This document shows positions 17,264 to 27,786 of a stretch of 33,470 bases of DNA, one piece after another. The stretch spans positions 1 through 33,470 of the forward strand of contig JALRGX010000001.1 of the NCBI GenBank assembly GCA_023259635.1. Direction: 5' to 3'. The notes beneath the pieces were generated by a model. It was not told the DNA's origin and ran no database searches. It saw only the letters and a list, made by a program, of their open reading frames with translations. Position numbers and translations under genes: made by a program. The DNA is from Methylotenera sp. (GTDB taxonomy: Bacteria; Pseudomonadota; Gammaproteobacteria; Burkholderiales; Methylophilaceae). Position 1 is the first letter of the stretch; the number at the start of each line of letters is the position of its first letter.

Positions 17264-18493
17264 ATGGCAGCAAATCCTAAACCTAAAAAAGAAATCACCT
17301 ACCTATGGGAAGGTAAAGACAAAAAAGGCAAAATAGCCAAAGGCGAAATGCGAGCTGCCAGTGAAACATTGGTTAACACAACCCTGCGCCGCCAAGGTAT
17401 TACAGTTACCAAAATTAAAAAACAAAGCAGCTTTGCTAGTAAAGGCAAGGTTAGTGAAAAAGACATAACGCTGTTCACACGCCAGCTGGCAACCATGATG
17501 AGGTCAGGTGTACCGTTACTGCAATCTTTTGACATCGTAGGTAAAGGCCACAGCAACCCTGCCGTAGCAAAGTTGTTGCTGGATATAAAATCTGACGTTG
17601 AAACCGGCAGTAGCCTGAGCACAGCCTTCCGTAAATATCCGCTTTATTTTGACAATTTATACTGCAACTTAATTGGCGCCGGTGAGCAGGCTGGTATTCT
17701 GGATACATTATTAGACCGATTGGCAAGTTATAAAGAAAAAATTCTCGCGATCAAATCCAAGATTAAATCAGCACTTTTTTATCCCGTTTCAATTATCGTT
17801 GTTGCTTTTATTATTACTGCCGTAATTATGATTTTTGTAGTTCCAGCCTTTAAGGAACTCTTCAGCAGTTTCGGCGCAGACTTGCCTGGGCCAACGCTCG
17901 TCGTTATGGCAATATCGGATGGGTTTGTACAATGGTGGTGGGCAATCTTCGGTTCTATTGGCTTTGGCCTATGGTTTTTCTTCTACACATGGAAACGTTC
18001 CATTGCCATGCAGGCCACAATGGATAGATTAATTCTAAAAGTCCCCGTATTTGGTGAGTTGATACGAAAAGCAACTATCGCCCGATTTTCCCGTACACTG
18101 TCCACCATGTTTTCAGCAGGGGTTCCGTTAGTTGAAGCACTTGATTCGGTAGCAGGTGCTTCTGGAAACAGGGTTTATTACGATGCAACAAAAAAAATAC
18201 AAAGCGAGATCAGCACCGGCACCAGCCTTACTGTCGCAATGCAAAACAGTGAGGTTTTCCCGAACATGGTGCTGCAAATGACGGCCATTGGCGAAGAATC
18301 AGGTGCCCTAGATTCCATGCTAAGCAAGGTCGCAGATTTCTATGAAGCAGAAGTAGATGATGCTGTAGAGGCGCTGTCAAGCCTGATGGAACCAATGATA
18401 ATGGTGGTACTTGGCACATTAATTGGCGGCCTGGTGGTTGCCTTGTACCTGCCAATCTTCAAGCTGGGCGAAGTCGTAAGTGGCGGCGGCTAA
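17264..18493 (+). CDS. pilC: Type IV pilus inner-membrane platform protein PilC
   Basis: 409-residue GspF/PilC family protein with two T2SF domains (about 70-193 and 275-396). Each opens with the repeated FTRQLATMMRSGVPL / FSRTLSTMFSAGVPL motif. There are three hydrophobic segments near 170-200, 220-240 and 375-400. It forms the platform that couples PilB to pilin insertion. An AGGAA Shine-Dalgarno (17253-17257) is well placed. pilB and pilC are probably one operon. The usual next gene, the prepilin peptidase pilD, is absent; a hairpin and a convergent dsbC follow instead. Confidence 0.97.
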   Translation: MAANPKPKKEITYLWEGKDKKGKIAKGEMRAASETLVNTTLRRQGITVTKIKKQSSFASKGKVSEKDITLFTRQLATMMRSGVPLLQSFDIVGKGHSNPAVAKLLLDIKSDVETGSSLSTAFRKYPLYFDNLYCNLIGAGEQAGILDTLLDRLASYKEKILAIKSKIKSALFYPVSIIVVAFIITAVIMIFVVPAFKELFSSFGADLPGPTLVVMAISDGFVQWWWAIFGSIGFGLWFFFYTWKRSIAMQATMDRLILKVPVFGELIRKATIARFSRTLSTMFSAGVPLVEALDSVAGASGNRVYYDATKKIQSEISTGTSLTVAMQNSEVFPNMVLQMTAIGEESGALDSMLSKVADFYEAEVDDAVEALSSLMEPMIMVVLGTLIGGLVVALYLPIFKLGEVVSGGG

Positions 18494-18506
18494 CTTAGTG
18501 AAAAAC

Positions 18507-18546
18507 GAATAAAAGAAACGATTTACAATGCTCGTTTCTTTTATTC
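18507..18546. terminator. Hairpin terminator between pilC and dsbC
   Basis: A perfect 15-bp inverted repeat (18507-18521 with 18532-18546) with a 10-base loop sits 13 bases after the pilC stop. The stem is AT-rich and its own outer part supplies the T tract. It lies between convergent genes and could serve both strands. Confidence 0.75.
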
Positions 18547-18573
18547 ACAACTACAATATAAAAAATTTAGATT

Positions 18574-19293
18574 CTATTTTCTAGCTGCTACTGACAGCAT
18601 GCGCTCAATTTCCTTATAAGGTTGCGCTCCTAGCATACGTTTACCATCAGCAAAAATTAAAGTAGGTGTACTAGTAACACCAATCTTTCTTGCCAACTCC
18701 CCTACTTTTTCCAGTGGCACTTCACAGTTACCTGCAACACTTGGCAATTGATCTTTCAAAATCCAATTCTGCCAAGATTTTACCCGGTCAGGCGCACACC
18801 AAATTAACTTGGATTTACTCGCAGCATCAGGATGCAACTGTTCAATCGGGTATAAGAAGGTATAGACTGTAACATCTGTAATATTAGCCAGTTCGTTGCG
18901 CTCCAGGCGTTTGCAATAAGGACAGTCCACATCAGAAAACACTACCAACTTACGACTGCCATTACCTTTTACCACTTTGATTGCCTGATCCAGCGGCAGA
19001 CTGGTGAAATCAATCCGGGTCAGCTCTTCCAGGCGTTCACCCGTAATATCCTTCTTGGTTTTTGGATCTACCAGGCGGCCTTCGGCGATCAGGAAAGTCA
19101 GTTTTTCATCGGTATAAATAATCTGCCCAGCCATAAACACCTCATATAATCCTGCGTATGGTGTTTTAGTAACTTTATCTACTTTGAATTTAGGGTACGC
19201 AGCTTCAACAGCCTTTTTCACACTGGCCTCGTCAGCCATTGCATATGTTGACAACATGCTCAGCAAAGCAATGCTGACTATTTTGTTTAACAT
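18574..19293 (-). CDS. dsbC: Thiol:disulfide interchange protein DsbC
   Basis: 239-residue periplasmic disulfide isomerase. It has a signal peptide (about 1-20, ending YAMA), an N-terminal dimerisation domain (about 25-85) and a thioredoxin-like domain. The active site CPYC is at 124-127 and the cis-Pro loop is near TSTPTLIFADG. A second cysteine pair (WCAPD and GNCEV) matches the structural disulfide of DsbC. The enzyme reshuffles wrong disulfides and is kept reduced by DsbD. A clear AGGAA Shine-Dalgarno is six to seven bases before the ATG. It lies between pilC and the ubi operon and is probably transcribed alone. Confidence 0.95.
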   Translation of the reverse strand: MLNKIVSIALLSMLSTYAMADEASVKKAVEAAYPKFKVDKVTKTPYAGLYEVFMAGQIIYTDEKLTFLIAEGRLVDPKTKKDITGERLEELTRIDFTSLPLDQAIKVVKGNGSRKLVVFSDVDCPYCKRLERNELANITDVTVYTFLYPIEQLHPDAASKSKLIWCAPDRVKSWQNWILKDQLPSVAGNCEVPLEKVGELARKIGVTSTPTLIFADGKRMLGAQPYKEIERMLSVAARK

Positions 19294-19385
19294 TCGATTT
19301 CCTTTTTACTTTATATAATTACGATCAAACATGCCTATACTTGCTACAAATTATGCTGTTGCATAGACAGTTGATTGTATAGCGA

Positions 19386-20609
19386 TTAAAGCGCAACAGC
19401 CCGCTTAACCAGCATTTTTTTAATTACCGGCCTGTTAGTCGCAGACAGCCCCCAATTCCTTACTTTTTTTACAACTGCGTTTTCGCTCTCGAACAAATGA
19501 TATAAGCCATTAGTCATCATCAGCATATTTGATAAATCTGCCTTTCTGGCTCGAGCATAACGTTTTAGCAAACCACTATCATTAATCGGCTGACAGGAAT
19601 GCCTGCTAGCCAATATTTCAGTCAGATCGACAATATCTCGAAAGCCTAAATTAACACCCTGACCTGCCATGGGATGTATGCGATGTGCTGCATCACCTGC
19701 CAGCACTACACAATCCTGGATAAATATTTCAGATTTTTTTAATACCAGTGGAAATGCTGCCGGCTCACCAATCATAGTCAGCTGCCCTAGCTCTGCATTG
19801 CCAGCTTGCATCACCTCATTGGTTAAAGCCAAAGCATCCAGTTGCATCAGTACATTCGCATATTCGGTTGGCGCTGACCATACGATGGAAATTTTATTAC
19901 CCGGCAATGGCAGCCAGGCCAGAATACCGCAATGCTTCTTGCCACCATCCTTACCAGCTCCGTCTCGCCTGAACCATTGCCGGGCAATATTGCCGTGTGA
20001 ATTTTCCGTGATGAAATTTGCAACTATCGCAGTCTGGTGATAATCCTTCTGCCCTATGGCAATGCCCAACCGTTCGCGCACCCAGGAATTCACACCATCA
20101 GCTGCAATCAACAACGAACTTTCGAGAAACTGTTGATTATCAAGCTCAAGGATTGCTTTGTTGGGCGTTGCACTTATGGTAATGCATTTATTGCCGAACA
20201 AGGTACGAACCCCGCAAGCCTGAACCTGCTGCATTAATGCTTTTTTTAAAGCCCGCTCTTCTGCAATAAAACCCAAGTCATTCGCATTTACATCTTCGGC
20301 AAACAAGGATAATGGCATATCTGTTGCGTCGCCCCAAATCTCCATAGACTGCATTTCACCGATACGTGATGTATCCAGCAACTGCCAGACACCCAAACCA
20401 GTGAGCCATTGCGCATTTTTCGGACTAATGGCATAAATGCGCTGGTCCCAATCAACATCGCTCTCGGGCACCTGATCATCAGTTACCTGTGTGTGCTGAT
20501 CAACCAGTATTACCTCATAACCAGCCTTGCACATAGCTACAGCAGCTGACAGCCCAACCAGGCCAGCGCCAATAATCGTCACATCGGCTTTCAGGATATT
20601 GTTACTCAT
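19386..20609 (-). CDS. UbiH/UbiF/VisC/COQ6 family FAD hydroxylase
   Basis: 407-residue flavoprotein monooxygenase. The dinucleotide-binding motif is GAGLVGLSAAVAM (about 15-27), a DQRIYAISPKNAQWL segment matches the family's ALS region, and the second FAD motif GDAAHRIHPMAGQGVNLGFRD lies near 302-322. That motif resembles the UbiF/UbiI branch more than UbiH. It should hydroxylate the aromatic ring of a ubiquinone precursor at position C5 or C6; which position cannot be read from the sequence. Its ATG overlaps the stop of the upstream ubiH-like gene by four bases (20606-20609), so the two hydroxylases are probably made together. Confidence 0.88.
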   Translation of the reverse strand: MSNNILKADVTIIGAGLVGLSAAVAMCKAGYEVILVDQHTQVTDDQVPESDVDWDQRIYAISPKNAQWLTGLGVWQLLDTSRIGEMQSMEIWGDATDMPLSLFAEDVNANDLGFIAEERALKKALMQQVQACGVRTLFGNKCITISATPNKAILELDNQQFLESSLLIAADGVNSWVRERLGIAIGQKDYHQTAIVANFITENSHGNIARQWFRRDGAGKDGGKKHCGILAWLPLPGNKISIVWSAPTEYANVLMQLDALALTNEVMQAGNAELGQLTMIGEPAAFPLVLKKSEIFIQDCVVLAGDAAHRIHPMAGQGVNLGFRDIVDLTEILASRHSCQPINDSGLLKRYARARKADLSNMLMMTNGLYHLFESENAVVKKVRNWGLSATNRPVIKKMLVKRAVAL

Positions 20610-21772
20610 TTACCAAAACTCATTTTGCTGACCAGAAATCGTTTGACCGGTTTTACCAGATCAAACATGCCGATGCCGGCGCTTCTTAAAGCCGACACCC
20701 CGAGAATATCATTGGAAAATATATTCACCAGAAAATCGGTAAATAGCAGGCCATGCCTAGTATCAGTGTTACGGCTGGCTCGGTATTCTGCCAGCATTTC
20801 GCTGCTACCTAGATCACCATGCACTTTGGCAATATGACGTGCCAGCTCATCGGCATCACGCAAGCCCACATTAAACCCCTGCCCTGCCACCGGGTGCATG
20901 GTTTGCGCCGCATTGCCAACCACCACTAGATGCGGTGTATCAGTTGCTTGCAACTGTGACAGCTTCAGCGGAAATGTCATGCGTTTCTCAACACTTAAGA
21001 ACCGGCCGACTCTATCGCCGAATTCAGCATGGAACTGCGCGAGGAACTCGGCGTCACTCAATTCCAGCAAAGGTGCAATGCGTGATTTTTCACCGGTCCA
21101 AACTAATGAAAAATCCCGTTCACCATTCGGCAATAACGCCATTGGCCCATTCGGAGTAAAACGCTCATAAGCAATGTTATGATGCGGGAGTTCGGCACTG
21201 ACTTTGGTAATGAGTGCGTCATGGCCATATTCTTTGGTATCACGTTTCAAACCAGCCACTTCTTCCAGGCTACGTCCACCATCTGCCAGCACCACTAGCG
21301 CACTTTGCATATCATGCAATTCGCCATGCCGCTGATAGCGCACGGCAGCATGCGCTGCATTATGCGTAATTGATTCCGCCTGCGCTTCATCAATCAAATG
21401 AATGATGGATAAGTTTGGTATCTGCGCATTTAAAACACTGCACAACGCACCATAAGATAATACGTAGCCCAAAGCCTCCTGCTGATAATTTGCGGCTTTT
21501 AAAAGGCTGCGCCCGATACTGCCCTTCTGCGACACATGTATCGTGTTGATTGCAGTCGCATTTGGTTCCAGATCATGCCATACACCCAGTTTTTCAAGAA
21601 TACGCCTCGTACCAAAAGAAAGTGCCAATGCACGCGTATCCTGATTTGCAGCACCTTGCTTACGCGCTTCAAGCACAGTGCTCCCAATATTCTGCTTTGC
21701 CAGCAACAGTGACAGCACCATACCAACCGGACCACCACCTACTATCACAATGTCTTTAGTTTCACGTGTCAT
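20606..21772 (-). CDS. ubiH: 2-octaprenyl-6-methoxyphenol hydroxylase-like (UbiH)
   Basis: 388-residue FAD monooxygenase of ubiquinone biosynthesis. It shows GGGPVGMVLSLLLAK (12-26), DTRALALSFGTRRILEKLGVW (near 45-65) and GNAAQTMHPVAGQGFNVGLRD near 287-307. The GNAAQT(L/M)HP form of the second FAD motif is characteristic of UbiH. The predicted reaction is ring hydroxylation at C1 of the octaprenylphenol intermediate. The gene overlaps pepP upstream by four bases and the second hydroxylase downstream by four bases. pepP-ubiH-type neighbourhoods are common in gammaproteobacteria as well. The exact regiospecificity is inferred from motif similarity. Confidence 0.87.
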   Translation of the reverse strand: MTRETKDIVIVGGGPVGMVLSLLLAKQNIGSTVLEARKQGAANQDTRALALSFGTRRILEKLGVWHDLEPNATAINTIHVSQKGSIGRSLLKAANYQQEALGYVLSYGALCSVLNAQIPNLSIIHLIDEAQAESITHNAAHAAVRYQRHGELHDMQSALVVLADGGRSLEEVAGLKRDTKEYGHDALITKVSAELPHHNIAYERFTPNGPMALLPNGERDFSLVWTGEKSRIAPLLELSDAEFLAQFHAEFGDRVGRFLSVEKRMTFPLKLSQLQATDTPHLVVVGNAAQTMHPVAGQGFNVGLRDADELARHIAKVHGDLGSSEMLAEYRASRNTDTRHGLLFTDFLVNIFSNDILGVSALRSAGIGMFDLVKPVKRFLVSKMSFGK

Positions 21773-23094
21773 TGCGCCATCACACTTTCAATATCCGCCA
21801 CAGTTTTCGGTGCATCAATAGTAATTACATCGCAGCCGTCAGCCGTTACCAGCACGTCATCCTCAATACGAATGCCAATATTCCAGAAATGTTCCGGCAC
21901 ATTTTCTGCAGGGCGAATATAGCAGCCAGGCTCTACCGTCAGCATCATGCCCGGCTCCAGCATACGCCAATTACCGGCTTTATCCTTATATTCACCGGCA
22001 TCATGCACATCCAAGCCCAGCCAGTGCCCGGTACGGTGCATATAGAATTGCCGGTAAGCACCGCTTTCCAGCACAGCATCTTTGCTGCCCTTACACCAGC
22101 CAAAGTCAATAAACCCCTGCACCAGTACATCCAGTGCCGCCTCATGCGGCGTGTTCCAATGGCTTGCCGGGCTCACTTTAGCAATCGCAGCCGTCTGCGC
22201 CGCCAGCACAAGCTCATATACATCTTTCTGTGCAGCACTGAATTTACCGCTTACAGGAAAGGTGCGGGTAATATCTGAAGCATAGCCATCCAATTCGCAG
22301 CCGGCATCAATCAGCAATAAGTCACCGTCTTTCAGCACTGCATTGTTGGCGTTGTAATGCAATGTACACGCATTAGCACCACCTGCAACAATACTGGTAT
22401 AAGCTGGCGCCTGTGCACCAAAGCGATAGAATTCATGCAAAAATTCAGCTTCGATCTCGTATTCCATTTTACCTGCGCGGACTTTCTGCATCGCTCTTTT
22501 ATGTGCACCTGCAGCAATAATGGCAGAACGACGCATCAGCCCCTGCTCGGCAGGCGATTTCAACAAACGCATTTCATCCAGCAACTTGCGTACATCGGCA
22601 ATATCATCCGGAGCGCTCACCCCGCTGCGTGCCAGCGCTTTTACCTGATTCAGCCAACCCGTCACCCTTGCATCCCAAGCAGCATCTGCACCCAGGCTAT
22701 AAAATAATTTAACTTGATTTGCCAATAACTTGGGTAGCATTTCATCGAGCTGCGCAATCGAGTAAGCCTCATCAAAGCCAAACTCAGTCACCGCTACAGC
22801 TGGCCCGAAACGAAACCCATCCCAGATTTCGCGCTCCACATCTTTATCACGGCAGAATATAATACTTTTCGGAGCAATCCCTTTATCCGCATCACCGGCT
22901 AACAGAATCAATACTGATTCAGGTTCTTTAAATCCGGTGAGGTAATAAAAATAACTGTCAAAACGGTATGGGTAATGGCTATCACGGTTGCGTATTGCCT
23001 CCGGAGCTGTCGGGATAATAGCGATACCTGTCTGCATGAGCTGCATCAGGGCAGCGCGCCTACTTTTAAATTCAGTGGGATCCGATAGTTTCAT
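21769..23094 (-). CDS. pepP: Xaa-Pro aminopeptidase
   Basis: 441-residue M24B metallopeptidase that removes N-terminal residues preceding proline. It has an N-terminal AMP_N domain (about 1-135) and a pita-bread catalytic domain. The five metal ligands are visible: Asp263 and Asp274 (DAGCELDGYASDITR), His357 (RTGHWLGLDVHD), Glu388 (TVEPG) and Glu411 (IRIEDD). The length equals E. coli PepP. It begins 26 bases after murU and overlaps ubiH by four bases, so it is an internal gene of the operon amgK-murU-pepP-ubiH-ubi. Confidence 0.97.
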   Translation of the reverse strand: MKLSDPTEFKSRRAALMQLMQTGIAIIPTAPEAIRNRDSHYPYRFDSYFYYLTGFKEPESVLILLAGDADKGIAPKSIIFCRDKDVEREIWDGFRFGPAVAVTEFGFDEAYSIAQLDEMLPKLLANQVKLFYSLGADAAWDARVTGWLNQVKALARSGVSAPDDIADVRKLLDEMRLLKSPAEQGLMRRSAIIAAGAHKRAMQKVRAGKMEYEIEAEFLHEFYRFGAQAPAYTSIVAGGANACTLHYNANNAVLKDGDLLLIDAGCELDGYASDITRTFPVSGKFSAAQKDVYELVLAAQTAAIAKVSPASHWNTPHEAALDVLVQGFIDFGWCKGSKDAVLESGAYRQFYMHRTGHWLGLDVHDAGEYKDKAGNWRMLEPGMMLTVEPGCYIRPAENVPEHFWNIGIRIEDDVLVTADGCDVITIDAPKTVADIESVMAQ

Positions 23095-23120
23095 ATATTA
23101 TTTCTGCGGGGTTTGTGTCA

Positions 23121-24814
<1,694 letters not shown>

Positions 24815-25009
24815 TTATAATTTTTTGTTAAATCAGCTGTTAATATTCAGTCTGGGAGTCTTAAAATTGTAGGGCTGATTACCAAGTTTTCATTGCCAAA
24901 AAGTGCAATTTATGAGATTTTATCACCGATAAAACAAAACCGTTTACCTAATATATACCGTGCCTTCAACTTCACCGCTACGTCCTGTGCTTATTTCAAT
25001 GGTAACTTC
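24815..25009. other. Divergent promoter region amgK / lptD
   Basis: 195 bases between the two ATG codons. The lptD reading frame stays open back to a TTG at 24893, but the preferred start is 25010. A TAAAAT hexamer around 24861-24866 could be the -10 for lptD, without a good -35. No sigma-E-type motif was recognised with confidence. Confidence 0.4.
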
Positions 25010-27784
25010 ATGCTAAAGAATAGCCTCTTAGCCAGCCTTGCTGCTATTATGATGGCACACAACTCCATTTCGCATGCGGCACCTGATATGCCAAAGGCAA
25101 ATGTAGTAACCTCTAAAATGCTGCTGCAGTTGCGTCCAGGCATGTCCAAGTCTCAAGTACAATCGATTATGGGCACGCCGCTAATTCAAGATAATTTGCA
25201 CAACAATGTCTGGAATTACATCTACCAGAGACGGCAAGGTGACAAAATCAAAGAACAGCGCCTTGTAGTGCTGGGTTTTGAAAACGAATCATTAAAATCG
25301 GTACGTGGAGACATCATTCCAGTTGACAGCAGTCAGTCAACAGCGAATGCAGTGGCATCTTCAGCAGATTCCCGTAAAGTTGCGATTACTGAAAAATCAA
25401 ACGCCAGCACTAAATTGCCAGTTGCCCGCCAAGAGAGCAAAAATACAATACGCAACAACAAGCCCACAAGCGGCTCAAATTCGGTAGCAGATGGCGGCAT
25501 CATTATTGACGGCGACAAGCTGGAATTGCACATTGACCGAAAAATGCGTTCTATCGGCAACGCATCCATACATCAAGACAATCAGCATATTTCCGCAGAT
25601 ACACTTGAATATGATGAACTGAACGACGAACTGCACGCAGTTGGCAACGTTCGCATAGAAGTTGATGACACAAAAATAACCGGTCCGGAATTGCGAATGC
25701 ATCTGTCCGAAAGCATAGGTGAAATGCAGGACGCTTCAATTAGCATGACGAATCCGTCAACATCCATATCACAGAAAAAGCGCGGCCAAAGCTCAGAAAC
25801 CTTCGCCAGGCAATTAGGCGGCCTGCAGAGCCAGCATATAGGCAGTGATGATTCATATACATCACCTTATGGTTTACCGGTCACAGACAACATTGACAGC
25901 AAACAAGAACTTCCGTTTTCACTTAACACAGCAGCACGCTCAACAAAAGCCCGCGGCGACGCCGCAGCAATATTACTTGAAGGGCAGGATAAAAAACGGC
26001 TTTTGAGCGCGCGCTATACCACATGTGAGGCTGGCGTAGATGACTGGTATATAAAGGCCAGCGAAATCTCGCTTAATGACTACACAAAGTCCGGTAGTGC
26101 TGCAAATGCACGCGTAGAATTTAAAGGGGTACCTTTACTCTATACTCCCTGGATCAGCTTTTCATTCAATGATCAGCGCAAGAGTGGCCTGCTGGCTCCA
26201 ACTATCGGCAGTACCAGCCGCAGCGGCTTTGAAGTGCTGGTACCTTATTACTGGAATATCGCGCCCAATATGGACGCAACCCTTGCTGCGCGTGCTTTAA
26301 GTAAACGCGGCGTACAATTGCAGGGTGAGTTCAGGTATCTGCAAGAAGATTACTCAGGAATAGATAGTATCGAATACCTGCCTTCCGACAATCTCACCAA
26401 CGGTACACGTTACTATGCCAACCTGAAACATAGGCACGATCTCGGAAATGGTTGGTCTGCGGGCTATAGCCTTGAAAAAGTATCAGATGATCAATATTTT
26501 TCAGATATGTCTACACGTATTGTTACCACCAGCCGAGTTAATCTGCCGCAACAATTTAATGTAGATTATGCAGATGACACCTGGAAATTCAGTGCGCTTG
26601 CACAGAAATTCCAGACCCTAAGACAGGATGCATATCCGTACGAGCGTCTACCGCAATTATCTCTGATTGGCAATAAATACTACAATAACATCAATCTCGA
26701 CCTATATTCGCAACTGACTGTATTCGACATTAATAAGGATGAGCCCATCACCGGTAACCCGCGCGTAACCGGGACCCGCACAACCATATACCCAAGCATC
26801 AGCGTTCCATTCAATAGGCCCTATGGTTACGTGACCCCCAAGTTCGGCATTCATCACACCAGCTACAGCTTGAATGACGACCCCAATAAAGAATCGTCGT
26901 ACCAACGCACCTTGCCAATATTCAGCCTGGATAGCGGCCTGTATTTCGACCGTGATTTTAAAATTGCCAAGCGCGGCTATTCACAGACATTGGAGCCGCG
27001 TCTGTTCTATGTGTACATTCCTGATCACAATCAGTCGAATATACCGATTTTTGATTCCAGTTTATCCGACTTGAATTTCAGTTCACTATTCAGCGAAAAC
27101 CAGTTTGTAGGTAACGACCGTATCAACAATGCCAACCAGCTGAGTTTCGCCCTGACCACGCGCTTTATTGAAAGCAGTACTGGCACACAGCGATTATCAG
27201 CTTCCATCGGTCAACGCTATTACTTTACTAACCAGAAGGTCGCTCTTGATTACAGCGATCCTACTTCGTTCCGTAAAAACAATAGTTCAGATATCATTGC
27301 CGGAATCAGCGGCCAGCTTAGAAACAGCTGGGTAATAGACGCGTTCTGGCAATACAACACCGATAACTCAAACTCGGTTCGTTCTACAGTTTCGGGCCGT
27401 TACAATCCGGAACCGGGTAAAGTACTTAATCTAAGTTATAGCTACAGGCAAGACTCTATCGACCAGGGCGACATCTCCGCACAATGGCCATTAGGCAAGG
27501 GTTGGTATGGCGTCGGACGTGCCAACTATTCTTTCAAGGAAAGCCGTATCATCGAAACTATCGGCGGTTTGGAGTATGATGCAGGATGCTGGCAAGCACG
27601 ATCTGTCATTCAACGCGTAAGTACGGCTACGGCAGCAGCCAACTATGCCTTATTTTTCCAGCTCGAACTTGGCGGATTAGCTTCCATCGGCGCAAACCCG
27701 CTCAAGGTTATCCAGCGCAATATCCCAGGTTATGTCAGCTCAGGGCTGATACCTGACACCTATCAACAACCATATTACGAGTAA
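25010..27784 (+). CDS. lptD: LptD with an N-terminal BamE-like (SmpA/OmlA) domain
   Basis: 924 residues from the ATG at 25010. LptD forms the outer-membrane barrel that, with LptE, inserts LPS into the outer leaflet. Domains in order: Sec signal peptide (1-23, ending SHA, no lipobox cysteine); a BamE-like SmpA/OmlA domain (about 33-104) with LRPGMSKSQVQSIMGTPL, then VWNYIYQRR and VLGFENESLKSVRG; a Ser/Asn/Lys-rich linker (about 105-160); an LptA/OstA-like jellyroll (about 161-248); a polar insert (about 250-312); and the LptD barrel (about 315-924), with YTTCEAGVDDWY, FKGVPLLYTPW and PYYWNIAPNMDATL. Only two cysteines remain in the mature chain (Cys339, Cys860), matching the inter-domain disulfide. 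Ordinary LptD proteins have no BamE domain and are usually about 750-850 residues. The frame is continuous throughout. A TTG start at 24893 would spoil the signal peptide. surA starts two bases after the stop. Confidence 0.93.
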   Translation: MLKNSLLASLAAIMMAHNSISHAAPDMPKANVVTSKMLLQLRPGMSKSQVQSIMGTPLIQDNLHNNVWNYIYQRRQGDKIKEQRLVVLGFENESLKSVRGDIIPVDSSQSTANAVASSADSRKVAITEKSNASTKLPVARQESKNTIRNNKPTSGSNSVADGGIIIDGDKLELHIDRKMRSIGNASIHQDNQHISADTLEYDELNDELHAVGNVRIEVDDTKITGPELRMHLSESIGEMQDASISMTNPSTSISQKKRGQSSETFARQLGGLQSQHIGSDDSYTSPYGLPVTDNIDSKQELPFSLNTAARSTKARGDAAAILLEGQDKKRLLSARYTTCEAGVDDWYIKASEISLNDYTKSGSAANARVEFKGVPLLYTPWISFSFNDQRKSGLLAPTIGSTSRSGFEVLVPYYWNIAPNMDATLAARALSKRGVQLQGEFRYLQEDYSGIDSIEYLPSDNLTNGTRYYANLKHRHDLGNGWSAGYSLEKVSDDQYFSDMSTRIVTTSRVNLPQQFNVDYADDTWKFSALAQKFQTLRQDAYPYERLPQLSLIGNKYYNNINLDLYSQLTVFDINKDEPITGNPRVTGTRTTIYPSISVPFNRPYGYVTPKFGIHHTSYSLNDDPNKESSYQRTLPIFSLDSGLYFDRDFKIAKRGYSQTLEPRLFYVYIPDHNQSNIPIFDSSLSDLNFSSLFSENQFVGNDRINNANQLSFALTTRFIESSTGTQRLSASIGQRYYFTNQKVALDYSDPTSFRKNNSSDIIAGISGQLRNSWVIDAFWQYNTDNSNSVRSTVSGRYNPEPGKVLNLSYSYRQDSIDQGDISAQWPLGKGWYGVGRANYSFKESRIIETIGGLEYDAGCWQARSVIQRVSTATAAANYALFFQLELGGLASIGANPLKVIQRNIPGYVSSGLIPDTYQQPYYE

Positions 27785-27786
27785 CT

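Noticed and set aside
21766-22278. A 170-residue plus-strand frame inside pepP
   Set aside because: It is antisense to the metal-binding core of PepP and has no start context or motif.
24893-25009. A TTG start adding 39 residues to LptD
   Set aside because: It would place a long non-hydrophobic segment before an excellent signal peptide that begins at the ATG at 25010.
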